Assembly: GCF_007830355.1 (NCBI RefSeq)
Contig: NZ_VLKO01000008.1
Location: forward strand, 199,453 to 263,452
Source of the DNA: Flavobacterium tiangeerense
Lineage (GTDB): Bacteria > Bacteroidota > Bacteroidia > Flavobacteriales > Flavobacteriaceae
Direction: 5' to 3'
DNA length: 64,000 bases
In this document: positions 19,239-28,176 of the stretch, one piece after another
How the letters are laid out: each line of letters begins with the position of its first letter
Numbering within the stretch: the stretch's first letter is position 1
Program-made: the position numbers and the translations under genes
The notes under the pieces: generated by a model
Told to the model about the DNA's origin: nothing
What the model saw: only the letters and a program-made list of their open reading frames with translations
Database searches by the model: none

Positions 19239-19532
19239 ATGAAAAATAGTGACGTAGCATTAGGAATACTAGCTGGATTAGCAGTTGGAACAGTAATAGG
19301 TATCTTATTTGCCCCTGCAAAAGGAAGCGAAACCAGAAAAAAAATAGCAGATAACGGAAGTGATCTGAAAAATTTGATCACGGATTCTTCTAGCCAATTG
19401 GGAGAAAAAATATCCCAAACTATGGATACCCTAAAATCTGAAACTCAAAATATATTGAGTGTATTGACACAAAATAATACTGACGAAAAGCCAAATTTTG
19501 ACCACTTAGTCGATATAAACAGAGTCAAATAA
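19239..19532 (+). CDS. YtxH-domain protein
   Basis: A 97-residue protein with one N-terminal membrane helix (ALGILAGLAVGTVIGILFAP, residues 7-26), then the family's KGSETRKKI signature and a polar helical tail (about 35-85). YtxH proteins are small stress-associated membrane proteins of unclear role, described in general-stress regulons of several bacteria. The gene closes a three-gene unit with the porin and the lmo0937-type protein. Confidence 0.88.
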   Translation: MKNSDVALGILAGLAVGTVIGILFAPAKGSETRKKIADNGSDLKNLITDSSSQLGEKISQTMDTLKSETQNILSVLTQNNTDEKPNFDHLVDINRVK

Positions 19533-19551
19533 TTTTAATAATCGGAACGCG

Positions 19552-19580
19552 TCACACTGTTGAAAAGCAGTGTGATTTTG
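19552..19580 (+). terminator. Terminator after the YtxH gene
   Basis: Stem tcacactg (19552-19559) with cagtgtga (19568-19575), followed by tttt. Confidence 0.7.
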
Positions 19581-19713
19581 TCGTTTATAGTATGGAGATA
19601 ACAATTATAGCTAAAAAATTACATTTTACAAAACAACATTACGTCTCTACAATAAACAACCCCAGAATTTACCTAAAAATGCAACTCAAAGATAAGATTT
19701 AATAATACCCCCA

Positions 19714-20055
19714 ATGAAAAATTTAAAGAAACACTTCTACTTGTTACTTGTATTAATAATGAGTTTTTCGTGTCAGACTAAAAGTGAAAAAAGAATTGAA
19801 ATTGCGACGAATGATTATATCCATTTTGTTGATTCGGTAACGGAATATAAAAAGGAAGAAGCTCAAAAAAATTGGAAAACTATTGAAAAAGATTTTGAGA
19901 AAAAATTAAATACATTGAATCTGAGAATAGATAGTTCCGAAGGCGCATCTGAATTTGAAGGCAAGATAGATTCGGCTACGGATAAGTTTGAAATTTATAG
20001 AAAAGCAGTTTTTAAAGGTTATGCTGACCCAGATATTAATCATTACCTAGACTAG
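19714..20055 (+). CDS. Small lipoprotein of unknown function
   Basis: A 113-residue lipoprotein: signal MKNLKKHFYLLLVLIMSFSC with the lipobox Cys at residue 20. The mature part is highly charged and helical (KKEEAQKNWKTIEKDFEKKL), perhaps a short coiled coil. It is close to the stress-like YtxH unit but separated by a terminator and 130 bases, so a link is only possible. No family recognised. Confidence 0.72.
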   Translation: MKNLKKHFYLLLVLIMSFSCQTKSEKRIEIATNDYIHFVDSVTEYKKEEAQKNWKTIEKDFEKKLNTLNLRIDSSEGASEFEGKIDSATDKFEIYRKAVFKGYADPDINHYLD

Positions 20056-20174
20056 AAAGGTAAAACTACATTGATGTACTTAAACGCAATTTATTTGAGT
20101 TTACTAGTTTTTCTATTAATTCTAAAATTCTGTTTTTGAAGTCAACTCTTTTTAAATATAATTTAGCACCTATA

Positions 20175-20212
20175 AAAAAAGACCTTACTAGCTATTAGTA
20201 AGGTCTTTTTTG
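20175..20212. terminator. Bidirectional terminator between the lipoprotein gene and prfA
   Basis: A 16-bp perfect stem (20175-20190 with 20196-20211), A-run and T-run on opposite sides, between convergent genes. Confidence 0.9.
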
Positions 20213-20229
20213 GATTTATAGATTTAATT

Positions 20230-21306
20230 TTAAAAAACCTCGCTAGCTTCTTTTAATTTCTCCATATTGTTAACTAATGCAAGTTCGTCAACAATTTTTT
20301 GAATGTCGCCATTCATGATATTACCAAGATCATAAAGTGTTAATCCAACACGGTGATCTGTAACACGCCCTTGGGCATAGTTATAGGTACGGATCTTAGC
20401 CGAACGGTCACCAGAGCTTACTTGCGAAGTTCGCTTTGTAGCATCTTCAGCTTGCTTTTTAGCTAGTTCTTGTTCGTATAAACGAGATCTTAATACGCCA
20501 AAAGCTTTATCTTTATTCTTATGTTGTGATTTTTGGTCTTGACATTGCGCTACTAATCCTGTAGGGATATGCGTTAATCGCACTGCAGATTTTGTTGTAT
20601 TTACAGATTGTCCACCAGGTCCTGAGGAACAAAAGAAATCAACGCGTACATCGTTCATATCAATTTGCACATCAAATTCTTCAGCTTCTGGCAAAACCAT
20701 TACTGTAGCAGCAGAGGTATGTACACGTCCTTGAGTTTCCGTTTGTGGTACCCTTTGCACTCGGTGAACACCTGCTTCAAATTTTAATGTCCCATAAACA
20801 TCTTCTCCTGTAACTTCAAAAATCACCTCTTTAAAACCACCAGATGTTCCTTCATTCATATCTACTACTGAAGTGCGCCATCCTTGATTTTCGCAATATT
20901 TTGTATACATACGAAATAAATCTCCTGCAAAAATACTAGCCTCATCCCCACCGGTTCCGGCACGAATTTCAACCATAACATTCTTTGCATCTTCTGGATC
21001 TTTAGGAATCAACATGAATTTTATTTCCTCTTCAAGTAGTGGCAAACGTTCTTTAGCTTCCTCTAGTTGCATTTTGGCCATTTCGGTCATGTCTGCATCA
21101 CTATTGTCTGCTATAATTTCATTAGCTTCTTCTATGTTTGCCATGATAAGAACGTATTCATCTCGTTTCTCAGCAAGGGCTTTTAAGCTTTTGTACTCTT
21201 GATTCAATTGCACATAACGTTTTTGATCTGATATTACATCAGGTTGAATGATCAAATCCGAAATCTCATCAAAACGTTGTTTTACTATTTGAAGTCTATC
21301 TAACAT
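20230..21306 (-). CDS. prfA: Peptide chain release factor 1
   Basis: Terminates translation at UAA and UAG. The 358-residue form has the expected length and the conserved GGQ loop in [17 protein letters not shown] (near residue 228), followed by RIRTYNY-type and GRVTDHR C-terminal motifs. The frame is open to 21381, but those 25 extra residues do not fit the family and the promoter (TATTTTTG at 21331-21338) overlaps them, so the ATG at 21306 is used. Confidence 0.95.
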   Translation of the reverse strand: MLDRLQIVKQRFDEISDLIIQPDVISDQKRYVQLNQEYKSLKALAEKRDEYVLIMANIEEANEIIADNSDADMTEMAKMQLEEAKERLPLLEEEIKFMLIPKDPEDAKNVMVEIRAGTGGDEASIFAGDLFRMYTKYCENQGWRTSVVDMNEGTSGGFKEVIFEVTGEDVYGTLKFEAGVHRVQRVPQTETQGRVHTSAATVMVLPEAEEFDVQIDMNDVRVDFFCSSGPGGQSVNTTKSAVRLTHIPTGLVAQCQDQKSQHKNKDKAFGVLRSRLYEQELAKKQAEDATKRTSQVSSGDRSAKIRTYNYAQGRVTDHRVGLTLYDLGNIMNGDIQKIVDELALVNNMEKLKEASEVF

Positions 21307-21330
21307 TTTATAAATCCTTTTATTGGAGTG

Positions 21331-21361
21331 CAAAAATACGAAAAAAGTATTCAGTTTGCAA
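21331..21361 (-). promoter_or_regulatory. Promoter of prfA
   Basis: Minus-strand TATTTTTG -7 box (21331-21338) with TTG at 21359-21361, 20 bases apart, 24 bases before the start codon. Confidence 0.65.
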
Positions 21362-21617
21362 GATGAATCACAGAGATTCAAATGGAGTAACTTAGAATAG
21401 AATTCACCTGAAATTAAACTCCATTTTTCATTTCAATATTCATAGTTTTAATTAATAAATGTAACGTGTGTAAGTTCAGTTTTGATTGAATTTTTTATCT
21501 AAAGAAAAAATTCAATTTAAAATCTGTATTCTCTGTATTTGAAAGTGATTCTTAAAGATATTCCTTTAAAAGTACTAAGGCCAAAAACGGACTAGAAACC
21601 TCAACTAGTTAGTTTTA

Positions 21618-21789
21618 GCCGCCAGAATGGTACTTGCCACTAAACCCAAATCCAAAGTAATTGCACAAACCGTAAATGCAATGTAAGGAGGCAAACAAAA
21701 ATTTCTTGAGATTAGGATTTGTAAATTACATTCTTAAACCCATTACAAAAGAGAAATTAATTGAAACAATCGAGAAATGGATGTCCTAA
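21618..21789 (+). pseudogene. Decayed receiver-domain (response regulator or hybrid kinase) fragment
   Basis: Two adjoining frames translate to the last third of a REC domain. The first gives AARMVLATKPKSKVIAQTVNAM, where PKxKVIAQTxNAM is the usual strand-4/switch segment, then a stop. After a frame change the sequence reads YILKPITKEKLIETIEKWMS and a stop codon at 21787-21789, with the conserved Lys-Pro and the last helix. The catalytic Asp part is gone. The other bases of the surrounding gap (21382-21617 and 21790-21827) show no further recognisable coding. It is a gene relic, not a functional gene. Confidence 0.65.
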
Positions 21790-21827
21790 AAGCAAATTAG
21801 TATGTAAAATGACATACCAATACCACG

Positions 21828-21863
21828 AAGAGCGTTTATCAAACTATTTTGATAAACGCTCTT
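21828..21863. terminator. Long perfect hairpin overlapping the 3' end of the esterase gene
   Basis: A 16-bp perfect stem (21828-21843 with 21848-21863) and a 4-base loop. The stop codon of the minus-strand gene (21844-21846) falls in the loop. The U-tract is weak on both strands, so it may act as a terminator or an mRNA 3' stabiliser. Confidence 0.5.
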
Positions 21864-22701
21864 TTGAATTTTCGTTCATAAAACCGATCATTTCCTCAAA
21901 TCTAGCACTCCAAGGTTTAAAAAATTGCACCACCATAGGAACGTGCTTTTTGTTCAAACGAATAGTCTGCATTTCAGGTTGAAAAGCTTTGATAGCTTTC
22001 TCAAAGCGTTGGCTTCCCTCAATAATTGAGGGATATGTTTTTGTACCAACATACAATAAAACTGGTGGGGTTTGTGCATTAACATAGTAAATTGGCGAAG
22101 CTGCTTTCCATTGCTCAGGATCGGAAGTCCATGTTGCCAAATAATCATCCTGATTAGTAGGAGGATATTTTTCGAGATAGTTTTTCATGTCCAGTCCAGC
22201 CGCATCGTTTAAAATGATTCCAGCAACACTCGTAGGTTGTACTCCGTATTTTGGATTCATCACTGCCAATGCCCCAAGATGCCCGCCTGCTGAATGTCCC
22301 GTTACAAAAATTTGGTTTGTATTGCCGTTGTATTGACCAATATTTTTCTTAGTCCATTCAATAACAGTTGCAATTTGCTGCGCCATAACATCGTAATTTA
22401 CCGCAGGACTCAGTGTATAATCTGGTATAACGGTGATAATTCCCCTTCGAGCAAAATTGCGACCTAATACATTATAAGTTTCCTTACGCCCGCTATTCCA
22501 ATTTCCACCATGCACAAAAATCAAAACTTTAGCGCCTGCTTTGTTTACTTTTCGAGGAACAAAAATGTTGAGCTTGGGTGCTGTGCTCGCATTTTCAACC
22601 GTAGTTGATTGGTAAACAATGTTAGTAGTCTTTTTGGAGGCACAACTCGTTATCAGAAAAACTGATATTAAAACAGTAGGGATTTTAAACAAACGCATCA
22701 T
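21844..22701 (-). CDS. Alpha/beta-hydrolase lipoprotein (BD-FAE/carboxylesterase-like)
   Basis: A 285-residue lipoprotein esterase. The signal MMRLFKIPTVLISVFLITSC has its lipobox Cys at residue 20, then comes the HGGNW oxyanion motif near 60, the nucleophile elbow GHSAGG near 137 and a late catalytic His in NKKHVPMV. This is the layout of the carboxylesterase/feruloyl-esterase-like group. The frame is open to 22878, but the upstream 59 residues are not a signal peptide; the start at 22701 (or 22698) gives a proper lipoprotein. The location is probably periplasmic or surface. Substrate unknown. Confidence 0.83.
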   Translation of the reverse strand: MMRLFKIPTVLISVFLITSCASKKTTNIVYQSTTVENASTAPKLNIFVPRKVNKAGAKVLIFVHGGNWNSGRKETYNVLGRNFARRGIITVIPDYTLSPAVNYDVMAQQIATVIEWTKKNIGQYNGNTNQIFVTGHSAGGHLGALAVMNPKYGVQPTSVAGIILNDAAGLDMKNYLEKYPPTNQDDYLATWTSDPEQWKAASPIYYVNAQTPPVLLYVGTKTYPSIIEGSQRFEKAIKAFQPEMQTIRLNKKHVPMVVQFFKPWSARFEEMIGFMNENSKERLSK

Positions 22702-22894
22702 GTATTTTTTTACGAATATACTATTTAAAAAAATCGTATCCATTATCAAGTTTCTAAAATAGGGCTTTAAATTCAGAGTCATTTTTAGTTTTGGTAGATT
22801 TAAAATCCAAAAAAAACGGTTAATATCAAAGATACGAACCGCTTTTAAGAAGCTTTTGATAAACAAAATGATTTTCAAATTAAAAGCTTTTAAA

Positions 22895-23272
22895 TTAATT
22901 AAATTGCGCTGTTATATGATCAACTAAACTTTGATCCGTCATTTTATTCGAAGTACATTCTGTAGCTACTACATTCTTGTATTGAGGTATTTCACTCAAA
23001 TAATTTATGAATTGCTCCTGCGCAGTTCCTGTTCCTGTTACGTGCAATTCATCTACGTTTTGCATGTGAGCGGTAATGCTTTTAAAAAGTTTTCTCAGCT
23101 GATCTCTTTCGGCATTGTTAGCGGCATTTTCGCTGGTATTGTAGCCTTGTCCGTCAACGGTTTCATGACCTAGTACTAAAAAATCTCCGGAATCTACATT
23201 TTCTCTTCCTACAATGGTAGCGTGATGGGAATCCATCCAAACTCCAAATTGCTTTTTACTGTTCTGTGACAT
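22895..23272 (-). CDS. Small soluble protein, possible baeRF/host-attachment-like family
   Basis: A 125-residue cytoplasmic protein. It opens with KKQFGVWMDSHHATIVG and has a later segment VDELHVTGTGTAQEQFINYL. The first strand with a buried VWxD and the second with a G-T-G-x-A-x-x-x-F pattern recall bacterial eRF1-like (baeRF) and host-attachment proteins, but similarity by eye is weak. It has its own upstream region and may be monocistronic. Function unknown. Confidence 0.6.
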   Translation of the reverse strand: MSQNSKKQFGVWMDSHHATIVGRENVDSGDFLVLGHETVDGQGYNTSENAANNAERDQLRKLFKSITAHMQNVDELHVTGTGTAQEQFINYLSEIPQYKNVVATECTSNKMTDQSLVDHITAQFN

Positions 23273-23594
23273 GATTTTACTGTTTAAGTTATAACACCTT
23301 CTACTTCAGCTGTATGCTACTGATTATTATCCTTCTTATAAAGATAGTCTTTCTACTTTTAATAAAGTTGTATTTAACAAAGTCTTATGGTCTCTAAAAA
23401 TTGGTGCACAGCTTTTTAGTTTCAAAAAAAATAGTCATAGGAAATGAATTTTAGTACGTAAAGTCGTTAATTAGTTGTCAAACAAAATACCATATCTTCA
23501 AATGTATTTCTATAGCACGGCTACGAACAAGACTTTACAAAAACAGGATTTGTTTGTATCTTTACTACTTCATTAAAAAACAAATTATTGTACG
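23273..23594. other. Divergent intergenic region
   Basis: A 320-base, AT-rich gap between the small protein gene and the Crp-type regulator. A -7-like TATCTTTA (23557-23564) precedes the regulator. I see no gene, repeat or clear operator here. Confidence 0.55.
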
Positions 23595-24164
23595 ATGTAC
23601 GACTCACTAATACGGTATTTCCAGAGCAGAGCTGCAATAGAAAAAGAACAATTGGATTTCATTTGTTCCCGTTTTTCAGCTTTAAAAACAAAACGAAATG
23701 AAATTTTAGTACGCTACGACGAAATTTGCCAACACTATTATTTTGTAAACAAAGGATGCATTCGCCTTTTTACCATCAATAAAGAAGGAATAGAAACCTC
23801 TCGTTTTTTTGCTTTCGAAGGAAGTTTTGGAACGGCATTGCCTAGTTTTATTGATCAAAAACCGACTTTTGAGTACTTACAAACCATAGAGAAATCGGAT
23901 TTACTTGTTATTTCTAGAACTGATTTTTATCAATTAGTAGCTACCATCCCTGCTTTTGCAATGATTTATAGGGAAATTCTAGAGTTAGGTTTTATAACTG
24001 CTCAAAAACGAATATATGGCTTTCAAGGGTTTAATGCTTTAGAAAAAGTGCAATGGATTATTGCTAATCAACCTCAATTTTTATTACGAGTATCCAATAA
24101 AATGGCTGCCTCCTATTTAGGGATTACGCCATCAACCTTGAGCCGCATTAAATCCAAACTTTAA
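23595..24164 (+). CDS. Crp/Fnr-family transcriptional regulator
   Basis: A 189-residue regulator with an N-terminal cyclic-nucleotide-binding-like beta-roll (about 25-120, YYFVNKGCIRLFTINKEG) and a short C-terminal winged HTH whose recognition helix lies in MAASYLGITPSTLSRIKSKL. It lacks a Cys cluster, so it is not an oxygen-sensing Fnr. It is followed by an HbpS-like gene and a 5-hydroxyisourate hydrolase gene on the same strand, its likely targets. The effector is unknown. Confidence 0.88.
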   Translation: MYDSLIRYFQSRAAIEKEQLDFICSRFSALKTKRNEILVRYDEICQHYYFVNKGCIRLFTINKEGIETSRFFAFEGSFGTALPSFIDQKPTFEYLQTIEKSDLLVISRTDFYQLVATIPAFAMIYREILELGFITAQKRIYGFQGFNALEKVQWIIANQPQFLLRVSNKMAASYLGITPSTLSRIKSKL

Positions 24165-24228
24165 AAAACGTTGACATAGGACAATCTTTATAACGCTTCT
24201 CATTTTTAATTTTGACAAAAAATTAATT

Positions 24229-24771
24229 ATGAAAACAACCGCTTTTTTATATGCGCTGTTAATCCCAATCTTTGCAACAGCACAAATCAAATCACAAACT
24301 AACCATAATATTAACCAACTGCCTTTTCAGCAGGAACAACAGTTCACTAAAACAGTTACACAGTTAACGCTTAAAGCGGCCGTTGCTATTACTGAAAATG
24401 CAAGAATAGCAGCTACGGGATTACAAAAGAACGTTACTATTGCCATCCTTGACCATTCTGGACAAATCTTGATGATTACCCGAGGTGAAGAGGTTGGGCC
24501 ACACAATACCGAAGCCGCAAGACGAAAAGCCTACACGGCATTATCAACTAAAACACCCACATTAATCCTTTCTAGAAACTCGAGAACCAACCCAGATACA
24601 CAAAATCTAACAACACTTCCTGAACTGTTATTATTGGCAGGCGGCTATCCGCTATGGCACAATGGGCAAGTCATAGGAAGCATAGGAATTGCCGGCGGAG
24701 GAAGTCCAGAAAATGACGATTTTATAGCTAAATCAGGGGCTCTACCAAGTGCTCAAATCACTACATATTAA
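24229..24771 (+). CDS. Secreted GlcG/HbpS-family haem-binding-like protein
   Basis: A 180-residue protein with a signal peptide (residues 1-18, ending ATA-Q) and a GlcG/HbpS domain: LTLKAAVAITENARIAA, VTIAILDHSGQILMITRG, EAARRKAYTALS and GGYPLWHNGQVIGSIGIAGG are characteristic. Members bind haem or act as sensor partners, and others are of unknown function. It starts 64 bases after a Crp-type regulator and precedes the HIUase gene by 20 bases. Its export to the periplasm is predicted from the signal peptide. Confidence 0.87.
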   Translation: MKTTAFLYALLIPIFATAQIKSQTNHNINQLPFQQEQQFTKTVTQLTLKAAVAITENARIAATGLQKNVTIAILDHSGQILMITRGEEVGPHNTEAARRKAYTALSTKTPTLILSRNSRTNPDTQNLTTLPELLLLAGGYPLWHNGQVIGSIGIAGGGSPENDDFIAKSGALPSAQITTY

Positions 24772-24791
24772 TTCACATAAAAATAAAAAAA

Positions 24792-25199
24792 ATGAAAAAT
24801 TTACTTTTTAGTTTTCTATTTCTAGTTGCAGCAACTACATCTTACGCACAAAATAACACCTATCAACTATCTAGTCACATCTTAGATATTTCAACAGGAA
24901 ATCCCGCAGTAGGTGTTCCTGTGGTATTAGAAAAATACGATGAACCTACAAAAGTTTGGTCATATGTCACTGATAAAATTACAGATAAAAACGGACGTAT
25001 TACCGATTTCTTACCGAACAAAGAAAGCAACAACGGAATCTATAAACTTCGTTTTTTAGTTGACGATTATTTTAAAACTAAAAAAACAGCAAGTTTTTAT
25101 CCTTTTATTGAAGTAGTATTCCAAATCAAAGATGCAAACCATTATCACGTTCCTATCACACTTTCTAGCTTTGGTTATTCCACATATCGTGGCAACTAA
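24792..25199 (+). CDS. Secreted 5-hydroxyisourate hydrolase (transthyretin-like)
   Basis: Hydrolyses 5-hydroxyisourate, the uricase product. The 135-residue protein has a signal peptide ending SYA-Q, then the family's LSSHILDISTGNPAVGVPV opening (catalytic His), and closes with SSFGYSTYRGN, the counterpart of the YRGS C-terminal signature with a terminal Asn in place of Ser. No uricase or OHCU decarboxylase is present in the window, so the role here may differ or depend on distant genes. It is cotranscribed with the HbpS-like gene. Confidence 0.88.
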   Translation: MKNLLFSFLFLVAATTSYAQNNTYQLSSHILDISTGNPAVGVPVVLEKYDEPTKVWSYVTDKITDKNGRITDFLPNKESNNGIYKLRFLVDDYFKTKKTASFYPFIEVVFQIKDANHYHVPITLSSFGYSTYRGN

Positions 25200-25334
25200 T
25201 TGTAAGAAGCAGGAATTATATCTTTAGTAGTATTTAGAAATTTCAAACGCTACTTTTCTTTCTGCATAAAGTGTTACCCATAAAGCTTTATTTTTGTATC
25301 AATAAAATCTAGATTCGAAACAAAAATAATCCCA

Positions 25335-25619
25335 ATGGAAATAGCTCAAATTATAAAAGAAAAAAGAGGAACCCTAATTGATGTGCGCTCTTACGCAGAA
25401 TTTACTGGAGGTCATGTTGCAGGATCTTTAAATATTCCGCTCCAAGAAATACCACACAGAATGCAGGAAATTCAAGAACTCACAACTCCATTAGTACTAT
25501 TTTGTGCTTCTGGTAATAGAAGCGGTCAAGCACAGGTATTACTGACTGCGCACGGAATCGAATGTTATAACGGCGGTTCTTGGCTGGATGTAAATTTTTT
25601 ACAAGCACAAGCTGAGTAA
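25335..25619 (+). CDS. Single-domain rhodanese
   Basis: A 94-residue rhodanese (thiosulfate sulfurtransferase-type) domain: LIDVRSYAEFTGGHVAGSLNIPL at the start and the active loop LFCASGNRSGQA with the catalytic Cys. No signal peptide is present, so it should act in the cytoplasm as a sulfur carrier or persulfide handler. It is set apart from the preceding gene by 135 bases and followed by a terminator. Confidence 0.92.
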   Translation: MEIAQIIKEKRGTLIDVRSYAEFTGGHVAGSLNIPLQEIPHRMQEIQELTTPLVLFCASGNRSGQAQVLLTAHGIECYNGGSWLDVNFLQAQAE

Positions 25620-25661
25620 TTACTAAGAAGATCATTACCTTCTATAAAATTATACAATGCA

Positions 25662-25690
25662 AAAGCCCGCTACTTGCGGGCTTTCTTGTA
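25662..25690 (+). terminator. Terminator after the rhodanese gene
   Basis: Stem aaagcccgc (25662-25670) with gcgggcttt (25676-25684), followed by a short T-rich run. Confidence 0.8.
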
Positions 25691-25734
25691 CTATATTGAA
25701 TCGTCTCAATCAAATTTTTGAAGTATAAAAGGAC

Positions 25735-26829
25735 TTAGTCCTTCAAAGCTGGATAATCGGTATATCCTTTTACTGTATCGGTGTAAAATGTACTTTGGTC
25801 TGGAGTGTTCAAAGGAGCATCCGTTTCATAACGCGCTACCAAATCAGGATTGGCAATAAAAGGAACACCATAAGCTACCAAATCAGCATCTCCATCTTCA
25901 AGCACTTTAATACCTGTTTCCTTATTGAAACCTTTATTAATAATCAAAGTTCCTTTGTAAAAAGGTCTAAAATGCTTCGCTACTTCAGTTACTGCAAAAG
26001 GTACTTCAGATACATCTGTAAAAGGCTCCGTTAAATGAATGTACGCTAATCCGTAATCATTCAGTTTGTTAATAATGTATTCGTAGGTTGGAATTGTTTC
26101 TTCGTCAAGCATCATTCCTTGGGCATTGTGTAATGAAGGATTCAAACGCACTCCTACTTTTGAGAAATCAATAACTTCTTTCAAAGCATCTAAAATCTCA
26201 AATAGGATTCGGGATTTATTTTCAATAGAACCTCCGTATTCATCCGTACGATGGTTGGAATAGCCATTAAAAAACTGTTGCAATAAATACCCGTTAGCAG
26301 CATGTAATTCAACGCCATCAAATCCTGCAGCGATAGCATTTTTTGCTCCGTTTTTAAAATCTAAAACTGTTTGTTTGATATCTTCAATTGTCATTTCTTT
26401 TGGCACAACCGTATCTACAAAACCATCATTGGTGTACGCTTTCGCGAAAGGATTCAACGCTGACGGAGCGTGAGGCAATTCACCATTATGTAAATCAGGA
26501 TGCGACAATCGACCCGTATGCCACAATTGTGCAAATATCGTCCCTCCTTTTTCGTGTACGGCTTTTGTAACCAGCTTCCACCCTTCGGTTTGTGCTTCAC
26601 TGTAAATTCCAGGTACATTGATAAAACCCACTGCTTTTGTACTCACAAAGGTTCCCTCAGATACAATTAAACCTGCGGTTGCTCTTTGTGCATAATATTC
26701 TGCCGTAAGTGTTGTAGGAACGTTTCCTTCGTTATTAGAACGGCTTCGGGTCATAGGAGCCATAACCATTCGGTTTTTTAAAGTACTGTTTCCTAAAGTG
26801 TAGGGCTGAAATAAAATTGATTTACTCAT
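25735..26829 (-). CDS. Alkene reductase, Old Yellow Enzyme family (NemA-like)
   Basis: An FMN-dependent NAD(P)H:enone reductase of 364 residues. It shows the family's N-terminal LKNRMVMAPMTRSRS, the active-site LWHTGRLSH and the GFDGVELHAANGYLLQQFFN segment, all intact. Members reduce activated C=C bonds and N-ethylmaleimide or nitro compounds. It lies 18 bases after a Rossmann-like protein gene and downstream of a Crp-type regulator on the same strand, suggesting an electrophile- or redox-responsive operon. Confidence 0.94.
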   Translation of the reverse strand: MSKSILFQPYTLGNSTLKNRMVMAPMTRSRSNNEGNVPTTLTAEYYAQRATAGLIVSEGTFVSTKAVGFINVPGIYSEAQTEGWKLVTKAVHEKGGTIFAQLWHTGRLSHPDLHNGELPHAPSALNPFAKAYTNDGFVDTVVPKEMTIEDIKQTVLDFKNGAKNAIAAGFDGVELHAANGYLLQQFFNGYSNHRTDEYGGSIENKSRILFEILDALKEVIDFSKVGVRLNPSLHNAQGMMLDEETIPTYEYIINKLNDYGLAYIHLTEPFTDVSEVPFAVTEVAKHFRPFYKGTLIINKGFNKETGIKVLEDGDADLVAYGVPFIANPDLVARYETDAPLNTPDQSTFYTDTVKGYTDYPALKD

Positions 26830-26847
26830 TTGATTTTTTTATTTAGT

Positions 26848-27354
26848 TTAATTTTTTTTTGCACTGGCTTTCAATCCAATGCTTGTGAGTAGCTTCAAAA
26901 CAGTCTGCACGGCTTCCTGATTGTTTCCGCTTATGTCAAAAGAATCGCTTGGATTAGCTTTTGATTCGCAAACATGCACAACTTTCGAAAATGGGAACAA
27001 AGCTTGAACTCTCTCATAAGAATAGCTTTCAACATCAGTACTAAAAGCGTTTTCAAAAAAAAGGACCAACTTTCCAGTAGCTACATTTTTGATTTTATTG
27101 ATACCATTACCATCAATAACCGCATCATTTGAAAGTACAATTACATCAGCCTCCCAACTGGCGTTAGTGGGACAAATCATCATTTCTACATTTGCATTGG
27201 GATGTGCTGTCTGAATTTCAGAAAAAACGCTATTCAACACCGCAGCATTATGGTCAAACAGCAAAACAGCATTTGTTTTGGCAATTTGCTTGGCCATAAA
27301 AACACTATGGGTTTCTGATACGCCTAATACTGCAACTATTTTTCTTGGTGACAT
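26848..27354 (-). CDS. Rossmann-like protein of unknown function
   Basis: A 168-residue cytoplasmic protein beginning MSPRKIVAVLGVSETHS, a beta-alpha-beta start like NAD(P)-binding or F420-oxidoreductase-like domains, but without a clear GxGxxG. VIVLSNDAVIDG and GKLVLFFENAF resemble later strands of that fold. The frame is open 21 codons further to 27417, but that stretch does not look native and the ATG at 27354 gives a clean fold start. Position between the Crp-type regulator and the OYE gene suggests a redox role, inferred only. Confidence 0.6.
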   Translation of the reverse strand: MSPRKIVAVLGVSETHSVFMAKQIAKTNAVLLFDHNAAVLNSVFSEIQTAHPNANVEMMICPTNASWEADVIVLSNDAVIDGNGINKIKNVATGKLVLFFENAFSTDVESYSYERVQALFPFSKVVHVCESKANPSDSFDISGNNQEAVQTVLKLLTSIGLKASAKKN

Positions 27355-27444
27355 TGTTTTTTTTCTACAGTACAAATTTACGGCAGTATGAAAGCAGTAT
27401 TCCTTGATGTAGCGCAAGAAATTCTATTGATGTAGATCAATTAT

Positions 27445-28026
27445 TTATTCCTTTTCGCGCAATTGTTTTCGAATTCTACTAAGGGTTTCAGCGGCAAATC
27501 CGAGGTACGAAGCCAGCATGTGTTGGGGTACACGTTGTACAATTCCGGGATAGGCTTTACCTAATTTAATATATTTTTCTTCGGCAGTTTCAGTGAGTGT
27601 AGAATTGATTCTGGCTTGATTGGCAATGTAGGCGTTTTGCAAAAGTAAGCGTTGGTACCGCTCAAACATGGGGATTTGATTCATCAAGGCTTCTCTGGCC
27701 TCCGTGGTTAACAACAGTAGCTCCGAATCCTCAAGGGCTTCAATGGTATATATGGAATGACTGTTGGTGAGAAAACTAGACAAATCTGTAATCCACCACC
27801 CTTCGATTGCAAATTGAACCGTATGTTCGTTTCCTTTTTCATCCAAAAAATAAGAACGAAGAATTCCTTTTTCAACAAAAGCATTGTAGATACACACGTC
27901 TCCTTCTTGCAACAAAACTTGTTTTTTGCGTAACTTTTTTGGAATAAAAAACGTTTTACACAACTCCATTTCAGCTGGAGTTAGCGTCACTTTTTCTTGA
28001 AAGCTCTTAAACAATTGGTCAAACAT
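27445..28026 (-). CDS. Crp/Fnr-family transcriptional regulator
   Basis: A 193-residue regulator with a cNMP-binding-like N-terminus (QVLLQEGDVCIYNAFVEKGILRSYF) and C-terminal HTH (MLASYLGFAAETLSRIRKQL). Same family as the protein at 23595 but clearly a different paralogue. It heads a likely operon with the Rossmann-like protein and Old Yellow Enzyme (about 90 bases between), and could autoregulate it. Confidence 0.88.
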   Translation of the reverse strand: MFDQLFKSFQEKVTLTPAEMELCKTFFIPKKLRKKQVLLQEGDVCIYNAFVEKGILRSYFLDEKGNEHTVQFAIEGWWITDLSSFLTNSHSIYTIEALEDSELLLLTTEAREALMNQIPMFERYQRLLLQNAYIANQARINSTLTETAEEKYIKLGKAYPGIVQRVPQHMLASYLGFAAETLSRIRKQLREKE

Positions 28027-28176
28027 AGTGGCAAGATAGTAAATACCGAAATAATACTAAAAAAATCTTGTCAATAAAACAGCACTACCCTTCATAACTA
28101 ATGATAAATCTAAAAATGGAACCTGATATTAATCAAATTATCTGATTATATTTGCCGAGTCTAATTTAACACACAA

